Origin: Pontibacillus halophilus JSM 076056 = DSM 19796
GTDB taxonomy: Bacteria > Bacillota > Bacilli > Bacillales > BH030062
NCBI RefSeq assembly: GCF_000425205.1
Contig: NZ_AULI01000024.1
Location: 1 to 37,169, forward strand
DNA: 37,169 nt
Direction: 5' to 3'
Part shown: one piece after another, positions 18,456 through 25,207 of the stretch
Position numbering within the stretch: the first letter of the stretch is position 1
Layout of the letters: every line of letters starts with the position of its first letter
Position numbers and translations under genes: made by a program
Notes under the pieces: model-generated
The model's input: the letters and a program-made list of their open reading frames with translations, nothing else
Told to the model about the DNA's origin: nothing
The model's database searches: none

Positions 18456-18470
18456 TTCCTCCATAAGTTA
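18444..18470 (+). promoter_or_regulatory. Sigma-K-like promoter of the Ena-like operon
   Basis: CATAAGTTA at 18462-18470 matches CATANNNTA exactly, and AC at 18444-18445 lies 16 nt upstream, the usual sigma-K spacing. The -35 AC is within the right arm of the pel terminator. About 34 nt downstream is the start codon of the first Ena-like gene. Confidence 0.55.
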
Positions 18471-18503
18471 ATAGGGACCAATCATGAAAGGGGGAACTTA
18501 ATT

Positions 18504-18902
18504 ATGTGTGGAGCAAATTCATTCTGCTGCCCGCCTACATGTTCCGATAGCTTCTTACCAAAGAAAGAACTCGTTGCCATTAAACGCTGTGTTCCTTTCC
18601 GAGCGCCGTGTGGTTCAGAAGACAACAACCTCTTCCTAGCCCCATCAGCCCCAGAATCCTCCTTACCCAGCGGGATAATTTCTGTAGTTAACACTGGTTC
18701 TGACTGTGATATTACAATTAGTGTTACGGAATTTGATTCAGGCGTTGCTGTCGATTATACAATCATCCCACAGTCCTCAGTCGTTATAGAAGTAAGCGAG
18801 TTAGTATCTATCATTTACAGCTGTGTCGCTTCTACCGGGACTGGTGATTTCTGTACGGGAACATTTGAAGCCGACCTCCAATACACTGTAATGTCTTCTT
18901 AA
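18504..18902 (+). CDS. Ena-like (DUF3992-type) spore appendage subunit candidate
   Basis: A 132-residue protein without a signal peptide. A Cys-rich N-terminal arm (MCGANSFCCPPTC, then KRC) is followed by a single beta-rich domain: SGIISVVNTGSDCDITISV, IIPQSSVVIEVSELVSI, and a closing Cys-containing strand GDFCTGTFEADLQYTV. This is the layout of Ena subunits of Bacillus cereus endospore appendages, where an N-terminal connector with a Cys-Cys pair cross-links stacked jelly-roll domains. The match is by pattern, less clear than for the following gene. Preceded by AAAGGGGGAA and a sigma-K-like promoter; a hairpin without a good T run separates it from the next gene. Confidence 0.62.
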   Translation: MCGANSFCCPPTCSDSFLPKKELVAIKRCVPFRAPCGSEDNNLFLAPSAPESSLPSGIISVVNTGSDCDITISVTEFDSGVAVDYTIIPQSSVVIEVSELVSIIYSCVASTGTGDFCTGTFEADLQYTVMSS

Positions 18903-18923
18903 TGTGAGACGTACAGGATAATC

Positions 18924-18949
18924 AGGACACCCCTAAAACCGGGTGTCCT
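18924..18949 (+). terminator. Intergenic hairpin between the two Ena-like genes
   Basis: AGGACACCC, 8-nt loop, GGGTGTCCT: a perfect nine-pair stem followed by CCTTTAT, too poor in T for an efficient terminator. It may act as a partial terminator or stabilise the upstream message, letting the first subunit be made in excess of the second. Confidence 0.55.
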
Positions 18950-18986
18950 CCTTTATAGAAATCAGTGTGTCGGAAAGGAGTAACCC

Positions 18987-19427
18987 ATGAACCTCAACAA
19001 AATTGTAGATGCTTGTAAAGTCGAAATGGCTCCACCAGGCTGCCCTAACATCTTTCCACCCCCTAAACCAACCCCCGTCGTTACGTGTAACCTAGTCAAA
19101 GACGAAGTGTGTGGAAACATAGAACAGCCTTGTGATGGAAGTTTTGTCGAGTATTGGCGAGTCGTTGGCCTTCCAGTGTTGCCGAGCGGTACGGTCACTG
19201 TCTATAACGGGAGCGATTGCATCATGTCCGTTCGCGCCGTCATTCAAGGTTCATTAATCGACCTCTTTACAATCACAGAGAAAAACCAAACGAAGGCGGT
19301 AACCGTTAGTGGGATTGAAAGTTTAGATGTGCAATGTTTAGGAGGTGCAACAGGAGCGACATGCTCAGGTAGGTTCTGTCTTACGTTGCATTACCAGAAA
19401 GATTGCGTAGAAGAAGTGTTCGAATGA
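18987..19427 (+). CDS. Endospore appendage (Ena, DUF3992) subunit homologue
   Basis: A 146-residue protein of the DUF3992/Ena type. Features in order: N-terminal arm with cysteines and a proline-rich stretch (MAPPGCPNIFPPPKPTP), the block VTCNLVKDEVCGNI (comparable with the VQDKVC segment of Ena subunits), GTVTVYNGSDCIMSV, NQTKAVTVSGIESLDVQC and the closing GRFCLTLHYQ strand with paired cysteines. In B. cereus such proteins polymerise, with disulfide links, into extremely stable fibres on the spore surface. This copy lacks the adjacent Cys-Cys pair seen in the gene before it, so it could be a terminating or anchoring subunit. Start at 18987 follows AAAGGAG. In line with the upstream gene and 36 nt before the DUF11 gene. 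Confidence 0.75.
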   Translation: MNLNKIVDACKVEMAPPGCPNIFPPPKPTPVVTCNLVKDEVCGNIEQPCDGSFVEYWRVVGLPVLPSGTVTVYNGSDCIMSVRAVIQGSLIDLFTITEKNQTKAVTVSGIESLDVQCLGGATGATCSGRFCLTLHYQKDCVEEVFE

Positions 19428-19463
19428 TGACTCTCCTTTACATCATAAGAAGGAGTGACCCTT

Positions 19464-20918
19464 ATGGCCTTTGTAAACCGCTTCTCCACACTTGATTGTG
19501 GAATGATGACATTTACCGGAAATACGCTTGGATTAAGTCAGGAATTGAACCTTAATGAGGCCGGGACCCGGGGAAGCATTGGAGCTTTCATTACACTTGA
19601 TAATACATCGCAAGTACCGACATTCCCACCTGGAACTACATTAAACTACCAAGAGAATAGTTCCTCAGCTGAATTAGGATTTGCACCAGGAAGCAACACG
19701 GTTTTGTACGCCGAGTTAATTTGGGGCGGTAACTATCTTACCAGGGATGAAGATATCACGAGTGAAATCGACAACGATGTATTGTTTACAGATCCTCTAG
19801 GTGTCGCCCATCCCATCAGTCCTGACCCCGCGACTAGTAATCAGTTTACGTTTACTATAGGGGGAGTTACCCGAGGGTTTTATATGCGTTCTAACGATGT
19901 AACCTCAATTGTTCAATCAGCAGCTGAAGGAACATACACATGTGGAAGTGTACCTGGGCTACTTGATCCTCTAATCGCTTCTACCGGTGACACAAACCAT
20001 GCCGGCTGGACGTTAGCTGTTGTGTATGGAAACCCGGAATTACCGAATCGCTCCATGAACCTATTTGTTGGTGGAGAAGGGATTGTATTTAGTCAAGGAA
20101 CCCCCATTATTGATATCGCAGTTTCAGGATTCATGACTCCTCCCTCTGGAGATGTGGATGCTCGACTGTTAATCTCTGCTCAAGAAGGCGATGCAAACAT
20201 CCCAGGAGACCAAGCTTTATTTGGTCCAGACTCATTAACCTTAACGAACTTATCAGGACCTAATAATCCTACCTTTAACTTCTCAGCTTCCCAAATTAAC
20301 GGGGATGACGGATTAGTTGACACATCGGGGACGTTTGGAACCCGTAACCAAGATGCAGCGACTCAGACAAACATTGTCGCCGGAAGACAAGGGTGGGATA
20401 TCACAAACGTAAGCGGACTTAACTACCTTCCAAACAACCAAACTACTGCTGTATTCCGCTTCACATCAACCGGAGACGCCTACATGCCAAATGCATTAGG
20501 CATCCAAATTGATGAAGGAGATGCTGACCCTGTTCTTGTTAAAACAGTAGATAAACCATTTGCTGTTGTGAACGATGTGCTGACGTACATTATTACAATT
20601 ACAAATGAGGGGGTTATTGAGGCGAATAACGTCGTCTTCATTGATGAAATTCCACCTGGTACGCTATTCGTTGAAGACAGCTTGTACATTGATGGTGTTC
20701 AGTTTCCTGGCGTCAATCCCCAGTTTGGAGTGCCCTTGCCTAATATCGATGTAGGGGATACAGTTACCGTGTTCTTTCAAGTCATTGTAAGGCGTTGTGA
20801 CTGCTTCGTACAGAACCGTGCAGAATTGGAATTTAGTTGTGGGAAGGTTGCAGAAAGTAATTTAGTGACATCAACTGTATGTTTTCAATGCTATTGTGGC
20901 AGCGGGTTTATTTGTTAA
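19464..20918 (+). CDS. DUF11-domain structural protein, probably spore surface
   Basis: A 484-residue protein without signal peptide or membrane anchor. The N-terminal 340 residues start MAFVNRFSTLDCGMMTFTGN and continue with TLGLSQELNLNEAGTRGSIG and LYAELIWGGNY; this is a conserved module seen in large Bacillus cereus-group surface proteins, as I recall it. One C-terminal DUF11 repeat follows (about 345-455: KTVDKPFAVVNDVLTYIITI, EANNVVFIDEIPPGTLFV, VGDTVTVFFQVIV). It ends in a short Cys-rich tail (VCFQCYCGSGFIC) suited to disulfide attachment. Start ATG 19464 has AAGGAG eight bases upstream; a GTG at 19455 overlaps that site. No terminator separates it from the Ena-like gene, so it is probably cotranscribed, and it may be a tip, coat-anchor or sheath component. 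Confidence 0.7.
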   Translation: MAFVNRFSTLDCGMMTFTGNTLGLSQELNLNEAGTRGSIGAFITLDNTSQVPTFPPGTTLNYQENSSSAELGFAPGSNTVLYAELIWGGNYLTRDEDITSEIDNDVLFTDPLGVAHPISPDPATSNQFTFTIGGVTRGFYMRSNDVTSIVQSAAEGTYTCGSVPGLLDPLIASTGDTNHAGWTLAVVYGNPELPNRSMNLFVGGEGIVFSQGTPIIDIAVSGFMTPPSGDVDARLLISAQEGDANIPGDQALFGPDSLTLTNLSGPNNPTFNFSASQINGDDGLVDTSGTFGTRNQDAATQTNIVAGRQGWDITNVSGLNYLPNNQTTAVFRFTSTGDAYMPNALGIQIDEGDADPVLVKTVDKPFAVVNDVLTYIITITNEGVIEANNVVFIDEIPPGTLFVEDSLYIDGVQFPGVNPQFGVPLPNIDVGDTVTVFFQVIVRRCDCFVQNRAELEFSCGKVAESNLVTSTVCFQCYCGSGFIC

Positions 20919-20930
20919 GCTCCATATAAG

Positions 20931-20966
20931 AAAGACTGGGCGTGGTCATCACCCAGTCTTTTTTAC
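20931..20966 (+). terminator. Terminator of the Ena-like/DUF11 operon
   Basis: AAAGACTGGG, loop, CCCAGTCTTTTTT, 12 bases past the DUF11 gene stop. Strong intrinsic terminator. Confidence 0.9.
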
Positions 20967-20970
20967 ATGG

Positions 20971-20997
20971 AAAAACCAACTTCATTGAAGAAGTTGG
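20971..20997 (-). terminator. Terminator of the collagen-like gene
   Basis: On the minus strand CCAACTTC, loop, GAAGTTGG followed by TTTTT, immediately past the stop codon of the collagen-like gene. The two convergent transcription units have back-to-back terminators. Confidence 0.9.
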
Positions 20998-20998
20998 C

Positions 20999-21553
20999 TT
21001 AGTCTAAGCGAACAATTGTTAACGATGCTCCAATCCCAGGACTCAATACCACAGCTCCTATTGGGATCAGACCAGGAGTCAATTGGAGTTGTAGCTGATC
21101 TCCTGTAATAAGTGGGACAATAAATTCGGCACTGTACTTATATACAGCTAAAGGGGGAGATAGTAAGGACTGGGGCAATGGATTCCCATTTAAATAAATA
21201 GCCGAGTTCACCGCAACTGTTGCAGTTGGATTGATATGGTAGGAAACGAGATACCTGCCATCCTCTTGTACTTCAAAGATTGTATTTGTCACATCAACAG
21301 TGATGGTTGGTGGTAAGTTTTGGTAGTCCGGTAGCGGAATAGGGGTAGGGGCAAGTGCTGAAATGGCTAAACTAGGCTCACTGTCATTTGATGCAAACCC
21401 TGAGGTTGCTGTGACGGCTGATCCCGCTGGACCCGCCGGACCCGTTGGACCTGCTGGACCCGTCTCACCCGGTGGCCCAGGTGGTCCCGGAATGCCTTGG
21501 GCACCCCTTCTCGAAATGACGCCACCAGAGTAACCTCCACAGTTACAGCTCAT
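20999..21553 (-). CDS. Short collagen-like (BclA-like) spore surface protein
   Basis: A 184-residue protein: a Cys-containing N terminus (MSCNCGGYSGG), ten Gly-X-Y triplets (about 17-46, from GAQGIPGPPGPP to GPAGSA), then a C-terminal beta-rich domain of about 135 residues (VQEDGRYLVSYHI, AIYLNGNPLPQS, YSAEFIVPLITGDQLQLQL, GASLTIVRLD) resembling the TNF/C1q-like trimerising head of BclA-family exosporium proteins. The collagen part is very short compared with B. cereus BclA, and the usual exosporium leader is missing. Start ATG at 21553 with AAAGGTG eight bases upstream; the longer frame from 21610 lacks a site. Convergent with the Ena-like operon. Likely forms trimers on the spore surface; nothing here shows the attachment partner. 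Confidence 0.8.
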   Translation of the reverse strand: MSCNCGGYSGGVISRRGAQGIPGPPGPPGETGPAGPTGPAGPAGSAVTATSGFASNDSEPSLAISALAPTPIPLPDYQNLPPTITVDVTNTIFEVQEDGRYLVSYHINPTATVAVNSAIYLNGNPLPQSLLSPPLAVYKYSAEFIVPLITGDQLQLQLTPGLIPIGAVVLSPGIGASLTIVRLD

Positions 21554-21664
21554 GACATTCACACCTTTCATCTTTTCTATAGTAGATGAAATCAAAGCGT
21601 CATCAGGCACGGTATTCGTGGAGATTCTGGTGCGTTTCTTTGATCCTTACACGTTCCGCTCACT

Positions 21665-22297
21665 TCAATGAGCAATAGAGTTCATTAACTCGAAGAAGTG
21701 CTCGGGTTGTTGCGTTTTGTTTAGGTTATACCAAGAGTGCAAGGTATCTTCCTTACATACTTCCATGCCTCTCAATACTTCCATCGCAAATTCCAATGGA
21801 GCGATTCCAGATGCCGTAATTAAATTCGCATGTGTTGCGGTAGGTCCGTCCTCATAGAGCGACTCCCCTTTATAGGTAGGGCATACCATCTTAAGGTACT
21901 CTAGGTTATTGCTTGTGTGCTTTCTAGAATCTAGATATCCAACAGCTGCAAGCCCTTCAGTAGCACCACAAATTGCTGCCACAATCCCCCCTACCTCCAA
22001 GGCCCTCCCCACCTTTTCTAAGATGGGTTGGTGAATCTCATCTCTCCAAGTCGTTGCTCCAGGCAAGATTAAGAGGTCTCCACTCTCAATTGTACACCCT
22101 GTAACGGAAACATCTGGTTGAACAGTCAATCCTCCCATCGTTGTCACCATCTCTACTGTCGCACCGACAGTAGTGACCTCTAATGGCGCAATTCCTTGTT
22201 TGAAATAGCGCCCTGTATGAAGTTCAGCGAGTAAATAGCCATATTCCCAGTCTGACATAGTGTCACATACATAAAGATAAACGCGTTTCGTTCGCAT
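21665..22297 (-). CDS. DJ-1/PfpI family protein
   Basis: A 210-residue cytoplasmic protein of the DJ-1/PfpI (class I amidotransferase-like) superfamily. The nucleophile elbow is Cys110 in AAICGATEGLA, with the conserved acidic residue Glu18 (DWEYGYL) and the LLILPGA strand. Relatives in Bacillus (YdeA/YoaZ-like) are of uncertain function; family members include glyoxalases, chaperones and peptidases. Start at 22297 has TAGGAG upstream. It follows the WYL-domain regulator on the same strand with a 73-nt gap that contains a hairpin and a TATAAT-like box. Confidence 0.85.
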   Translation of the reverse strand: MRTKRVYLYVCDTMSDWEYGYLLAELHTGRYFKQGIAPLEVTTVGATVEMVTTMGGLTVQPDVSVTGCTIESGDLLILPGATTWRDEIHQPILEKVGRALEVGGIVAAICGATEGLAAVGYLDSRKHTSNNLEYLKMVCPTYKGESLYEDGPTATHANLITASGIAPLEFAMEVLRGMEVCKEDTLHSWYNLNKTQQPEHFFELMNSIAH

Positions 22298-22339
22298 TTA
22301 ATCGCTCCTATCATAATTGGTAGTCTCGATTATATACGA

Positions 22340-22368
22340 ACTCCCCTGACACTTAACGTCAGGGGAGT
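22340..22368 (-). repeat. Perfect inverted repeat between WYL regulator and DJ-1 gene
   Basis: ACTCCCCTGAC and its exact complement GTCAGGGGAGT flank a 7-nt loop. No T run follows on either strand, so it is a weak terminator at best. A TATAAT on the minus strand (22329-22334) lies just past it, so it could instead be an operator for the DJ-1 promoter. Confidence 0.6.
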
Positions 22369-22370
22369 CA

Positions 22371-23333
22371 TCATTCTTCATAAAAATTAATTAAATCTGT
22401 TAGAACCTCCACACAGCGTGCCTTCAGACTCGTTGGCTCGATGACTACAATCGATTTCCCGTATGGAAACAGCAAATACGGGAGATAGGTATCCAAAACC
22501 TCTTGATTAAGAAGAAAGACAGCTTGATCTGAATTCCGTTCTTGTAAGTAATGTTCTAAGAACCAATGTTGACATAGATCGTCCAGTGCCCTTGTACTTC
22601 CCTTTACAACTAAAGAAATGACTCCCTCCTCCTCGTTCATAGTAGGCAGAAGGTTTCTCATAAAGTAGTTCCGTGCAGAGAAGTTTATCGGTGGCGTAAA
22701 CGTATGCTCACTTACCGTTAGGCTCTGTATTCGGTTGATTCTAAAACTCCGGATATCCTCTCTTAGATGGCAGTATCCAATTAGATACCATTTCTTATTC
22801 CAATAAATAACCCGATAAGGGTCAACCAATCGATCCTCGGACTCCTCTTTGTTCCTCTTATAATACCGGATATAGACAGCGGAACCGTCAGCTACGGCCT
22901 GCTCTAACTCCCTTAAGAATGGTTCTTTAGAGAGGGAACTGAATCCACTTATGATTTCAAGACTCTCAACATGATGATTCACCTTCATCTGCTGTTCCTG
23001 ATTTTGATAATGAGCCAACTTTGAAATCGCCCTATTTAAGGCTTCATCCCCATAATATCCCGCTTCTTCTGCAAATACAGCTGCGTGATAAAGAGAGGCT
23101 TGTTCTTCGAAATCGAAGAACAGAGGTGCTTCAATGAAATCATTTAATAACGAGTAGCCACCGTTATGACCCGGTTCCGCAATGATTGGGACTCCACTTG
23201 TTGAGAGTGTATCCACATACCGGTAAACAGTCCTTATGTTCATCTCTAACTTGTCTGAAATGTCCTTTGCTGTCACTTTGTTCCCTGAACGCAGCATCCA
23301 TAGAATGGCTAACAGGTTATCCATTTTGGCCAC
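22371..23333 (-). CDS. HTH/WYL-domain transcriptional regulator (YafY/DeoR type)
   Basis: A 320-residue regulator. The N-terminal winged helix-turn-helix (about 5-60) includes KVTAKDISDKLEMNIRTVYR and the wing GHNGGYSLL; a WYL domain follows, with WYLIGYC and RSFRINRIQSL (about 175-210) and a C-terminal WCX-like extension. WYL domains bind small ligands or nucleic acid ends and control varied stress or metabolic genes. The GTG start at 23333 lies six bases after GAGGTGA; an ATG three codons in is too distant. The neighbouring DJ-1 gene on the same strand is a plausible target. Confidence 0.88.
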   Translation of the reverse strand: MAKMDNLLAILWMLRSGNKVTAKDISDKLEMNIRTVYRYVDTLSTSGVPIIAEPGHNGGYSLLNDFIEAPLFFDFEEQASLYHAAVFAEEAGYYGDEALNRAISKLAHYQNQEQQMKVNHHVESLEIISGFSSLSKEPFLRELEQAVADGSAVYIRYYKRNKEESEDRLVDPYRVIYWNKKWYLIGYCHLREDIRSFRINRIQSLTVSEHTFTPPINFSARNYFMRNLLPTMNEEEGVISLVVKGSTRALDDLCQHWFLEHYLQERNSDQAVFLLNQEVLDTYLPYLLFPYGKSIVVIEPTSLKARCVEVLTDLINFYEE

Positions 23334-23445
23334 GTAGACTCACCTCGATTGTGAAAGATGTTGAACGAGTTACTCCTAGTATAACGAACTCAATCTGACT
23401 TATCGTTTGTGCAGGATTCATTTAACTCCATGCCTCTAAGCTAAA

Positions 23446-23479
23446 ATAAAAAACGCCCTATCGCTTATACACGAATAGG
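23446..23479 (-). terminator. Terminator overlapping the end of the small membrane gene
   Basis: Minus strand CCTATTCG, loop, CGATAGG then GCGTTTTTTATTTT. The stem begins inside the last codons of the 57-residue gene and includes its TAG stop. Confidence 0.8.
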
Positions 23480-23631
23480 ACGAGGAAATAGATGAACGTC
23501 ATGACACCAATGGTGCTTAGTGCTTTAACGATTTCTTCTGCAGTGTAGGAAGACACATGCATAACGAAGTAGATGGGCCACGTCAGCATTCCTACGATTC
23601 CAATGAGCGATAAAAATTTCTTGTCTGACAT
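23458..23631 (-). CDS. Small two-helix membrane protein (57 residues), unknown
   Basis: A short gene, below the usual size cut-off, encoding MSDKKFLSLIGIVGMLTWPI then YFVMHVSSYTAEEIVKALST and a second hydrophobic helix ending FVYKR. Support: GGGAGGTGA eight bases before ATG, a membrane-protein composition with two helices (about 8-25 and 42-55), and a terminator at its 3' end. I do not recognise the family. It lies between the WYL regulator and the membrane-anchored hydrolase on the same strand, 64 nt downstream of the hydrolase stop. Confidence 0.75.
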   Translation of the reverse strand: MSDKKFLSLIGIVGMLTWPIYFVMHVSSYTAEEIVKALSTIGVMTFIYFLVLFVYKR

Positions 23632-23695
23632 GTGTACTTCACCTCCCTAAGCAGGTACGAATTGGAGTAACCATCCGTTTCAGACATCATAAATG

Positions 23696-24646
23696 TTAGT
23701 CATCCTTGCCGTTAATAAACTTCATGATCCTCTCTTGATAATCTTCTTTAGCCACTGTGTACCCTTCTGTATGAGTCGCTTCTGGTACAATCCACAACTC
23801 CTTCTCTCCTCCAGCCGCTTTATACAATTCAGTTGCCATGTCAGTCGGAACGAGAACGTCTTCTGCTCCATGTATGAAGAAGATGGGTACTTCCGCTTGC
23901 TTCACTTGTTGTAATGTTGAAGCTTCATTGAAATTGTAGCCTGCACGTAGGTCTGTAATCAGGCTCGTTACTTGAAGGATAGGAAACGATGGAATGCCAT
24001 ACAAGTTCTTCATTTGGTGAGCCAACTCTTCCTCAACAGATGTATACGCGCTGTCCGCAATCACGCCCTGCACTTCTTCTGGAAGCTCTTCCCCACTTGT
24101 CATCAGGACTGTCGCAGCTCCCATAGAAAAGCCATGTAAGATGAGTGACTCAGCTCCTTTCTCTTCGATGAGAAGGTCGACCCACTCGATAAAGTCAAGT
24201 CGGTCGTGCCAACCATATCCGATGTATTGCCCCTCACTTTCCCCATGCCCACGAGCATCCGGCTTTAGAATGTGGAAGCCCTGCTCATAATAGAACTTCG
24301 TAATGCCAGGAAGCTGCTCTTTATTTCCTTTATAACCGTGGGCAAGTACCACGGTTTTTCCATTCGGGTTTTCATTTTCTAAGTAGACAGCCTTAAGTTT
24401 GAGTTCATCACTTGTTTCAATTTCGAGGTTCTCGAAGTTCTGTTCTGATGTCCAATGTTCTAACAGACTTTCTTCCTCCTCCACACTTGCGGTAACTGTT
24501 TCAGCTTCGTTCTTCCCTCCATGCAAATCAACTGCCTCGCTGTTGCTATTGATCGCAATGCCGTAGAAATACTGCCCAGCACCTGCTAATCCAGCCAGCA
24601 CAATCAGGATCAACAATGTAGGAATCCAAACTCGTTTTCGCTTCAT
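23696..24646 (-). CDS. Membrane-anchored alpha/beta hydrolase
   Basis: A 316-residue serine hydrolase with an N-terminal signal anchor (about 7-29). The alpha/beta fold shows the oxyanion block LAHGYKGNKEQ, nucleophile Ser174 (HGFSMGAA), Asp263 (HGAEDVLVP) and His292 (EATHTEGY). It resembles the Bacillus YqkD-type extracytoplasmic hydrolases; the substrate is unknown. Start ATG 24646 has AAGGAG at proper distance; a start at 24670 lies before the site. A cre-like palindrome about 75 bp upstream hints at carbon catabolite control. Confidence 0.88.
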   Translation of the reverse strand: MKRKRVWIPTLLILIVLAGLAGAGQYFYGIAINSNSEAVDLHGGKNEAETVTASVEEEESLLEHWTSEQNFENLEIETSDELKLKAVYLENENPNGKTVVLAHGYKGNKEQLPGITKFYYEQGFHILKPDARGHGESEGQYIGYGWHDRLDFIEWVDLLIEEKGAESLILHGFSMGAATVLMTSGEELPEEVQGVIADSAYTSVEEELAHQMKNLYGIPSFPILQVTSLITDLRAGYNFNEASTLQQVKQAEVPIFFIHGAEDVLVPTDMATELYKAAGGEKELWIVPEATHTEGYTVAKEDYQERIMKFINGKDD

Positions 24647-24717
24647 TAGCTCTCTCCTTCTTTCTCTCATTCTAAATGATGCCTTCTCCCTTACGATTCA
24701 TGTTTATTCGCACGTTC

Positions 24718-24731
24718 GGTAAGCGCTTACA
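24718..24731. promoter_or_regulatory. cre-like site (CcpA)
   Basis: GGTAAGCGCTTACA contains the perfect 12-bp palindrome GTAAGCGCTTAC and fits the catabolite-responsive element consensus with one mismatch at the first position (or one at the last on the other strand). Upstream of the hydrolase gene. Confidence 0.55.
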
Positions 24732-24747
24732 ATTAATAGAATAAACG

Positions 24748-24809
24748 ACCGTGTTCAAGTGAAACTGGAATTGAGAGTGGGTTCAATTCCTTTTTCAGCT
24801 GAACACGGT
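24748..24809. repeat. Composite long hairpin downstream of cstR
   Basis: Outer arms ACCGTGTTCA and TGAACACGGT enclose a second inverted repeat GGAATTGA/TCAATTCC. The structure spans 62 bases and lies after the sulfur operon. It has no T run, so it may be a processing or partial termination signal rather than a typical terminator. Confidence 0.55.
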
Positions 24810-24898
24810 TTCTGTACACTGTATTCTTCCAGCAATCATTCAGAACATCTTGTGTCTAGTATAAGCGGAAGTCTATGAAATCCACAACCTCGTATCGG

Positions 24899-25150
24899 TT
24901 AGCGACTTCTGACGAGTAAGCGAACCGCTTCTTGAACGGCCTCTTCTCTATGGTCCTCATCGTTAGCTAGACACTGTTGAAGATTCTCGCTAACCACGGT
25001 GGCCATCGCGCGGTCAAGTGCAGTGCGAACAGCAGACATTTGCGTGACGACTTCTCGGCAGTCTTTCTCTTCTTCCATCATGTTCAGTAGGCCTCTTACT
25101 TGCCCCTCCATACGTTTCAACCGGTTCTTCATTTTAGCATCGTAATTCAT
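24899..25150 (-). CDS. cstR: CstR: persulfide-sensing CsoR-family repressor
   Basis: An 83-residue all-helical repressor of the CsoR/RcnR (DUF156) family. It has KMKNRLKRMEGQVRGLLNMM, then Cys31 (KDCREVVTQMSAVRTAL) and Cys60 (ENLQQCL). Copper-sensing CsoR needs a His four residues before the second Cys; here that residue is not His, and the two Cys fall at the same numbers (31 and 60) as in Staphylococcus aureus CstR. It should therefore sense per- and polysulfides by Cys-Cys cross-linking and repress the upstream sulfur genes. The start is ATG 25150 after AGAGGAGG; the frame from 25177 is too long. Last gene of the operon, 57 nt after the exporter. Confidence 0.9.
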   Translation of the reverse strand: MNYDAKMKNRLKRMEGQVRGLLNMMEEEKDCREVVTQMSAVRTALDRAMATVVSENLQQCLANDEDHREEAVQEAVRLLVRSR

Positions 25151-25207
25151 GTAGGTTCCTCCTCTTCCTTTAAGCATATCGACGAGGAGGTTGTTCTCCC
25201 CGTTATT

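Noticed and set aside
21590-21610. Sigma-K promoter for the collagen-like gene (CATCTACTA on the minus strand)
   Set aside because: One mismatch to CATANNNTA and no AC at 15-17 nt upstream; too weak to claim.
24899-25150. Copper-sensing CsoR identity for the regulator
   Set aside because: The His needed for Cu(I) binding four residues before the second Cys is missing, and the neighbours are sulfur genes, not copper transport.
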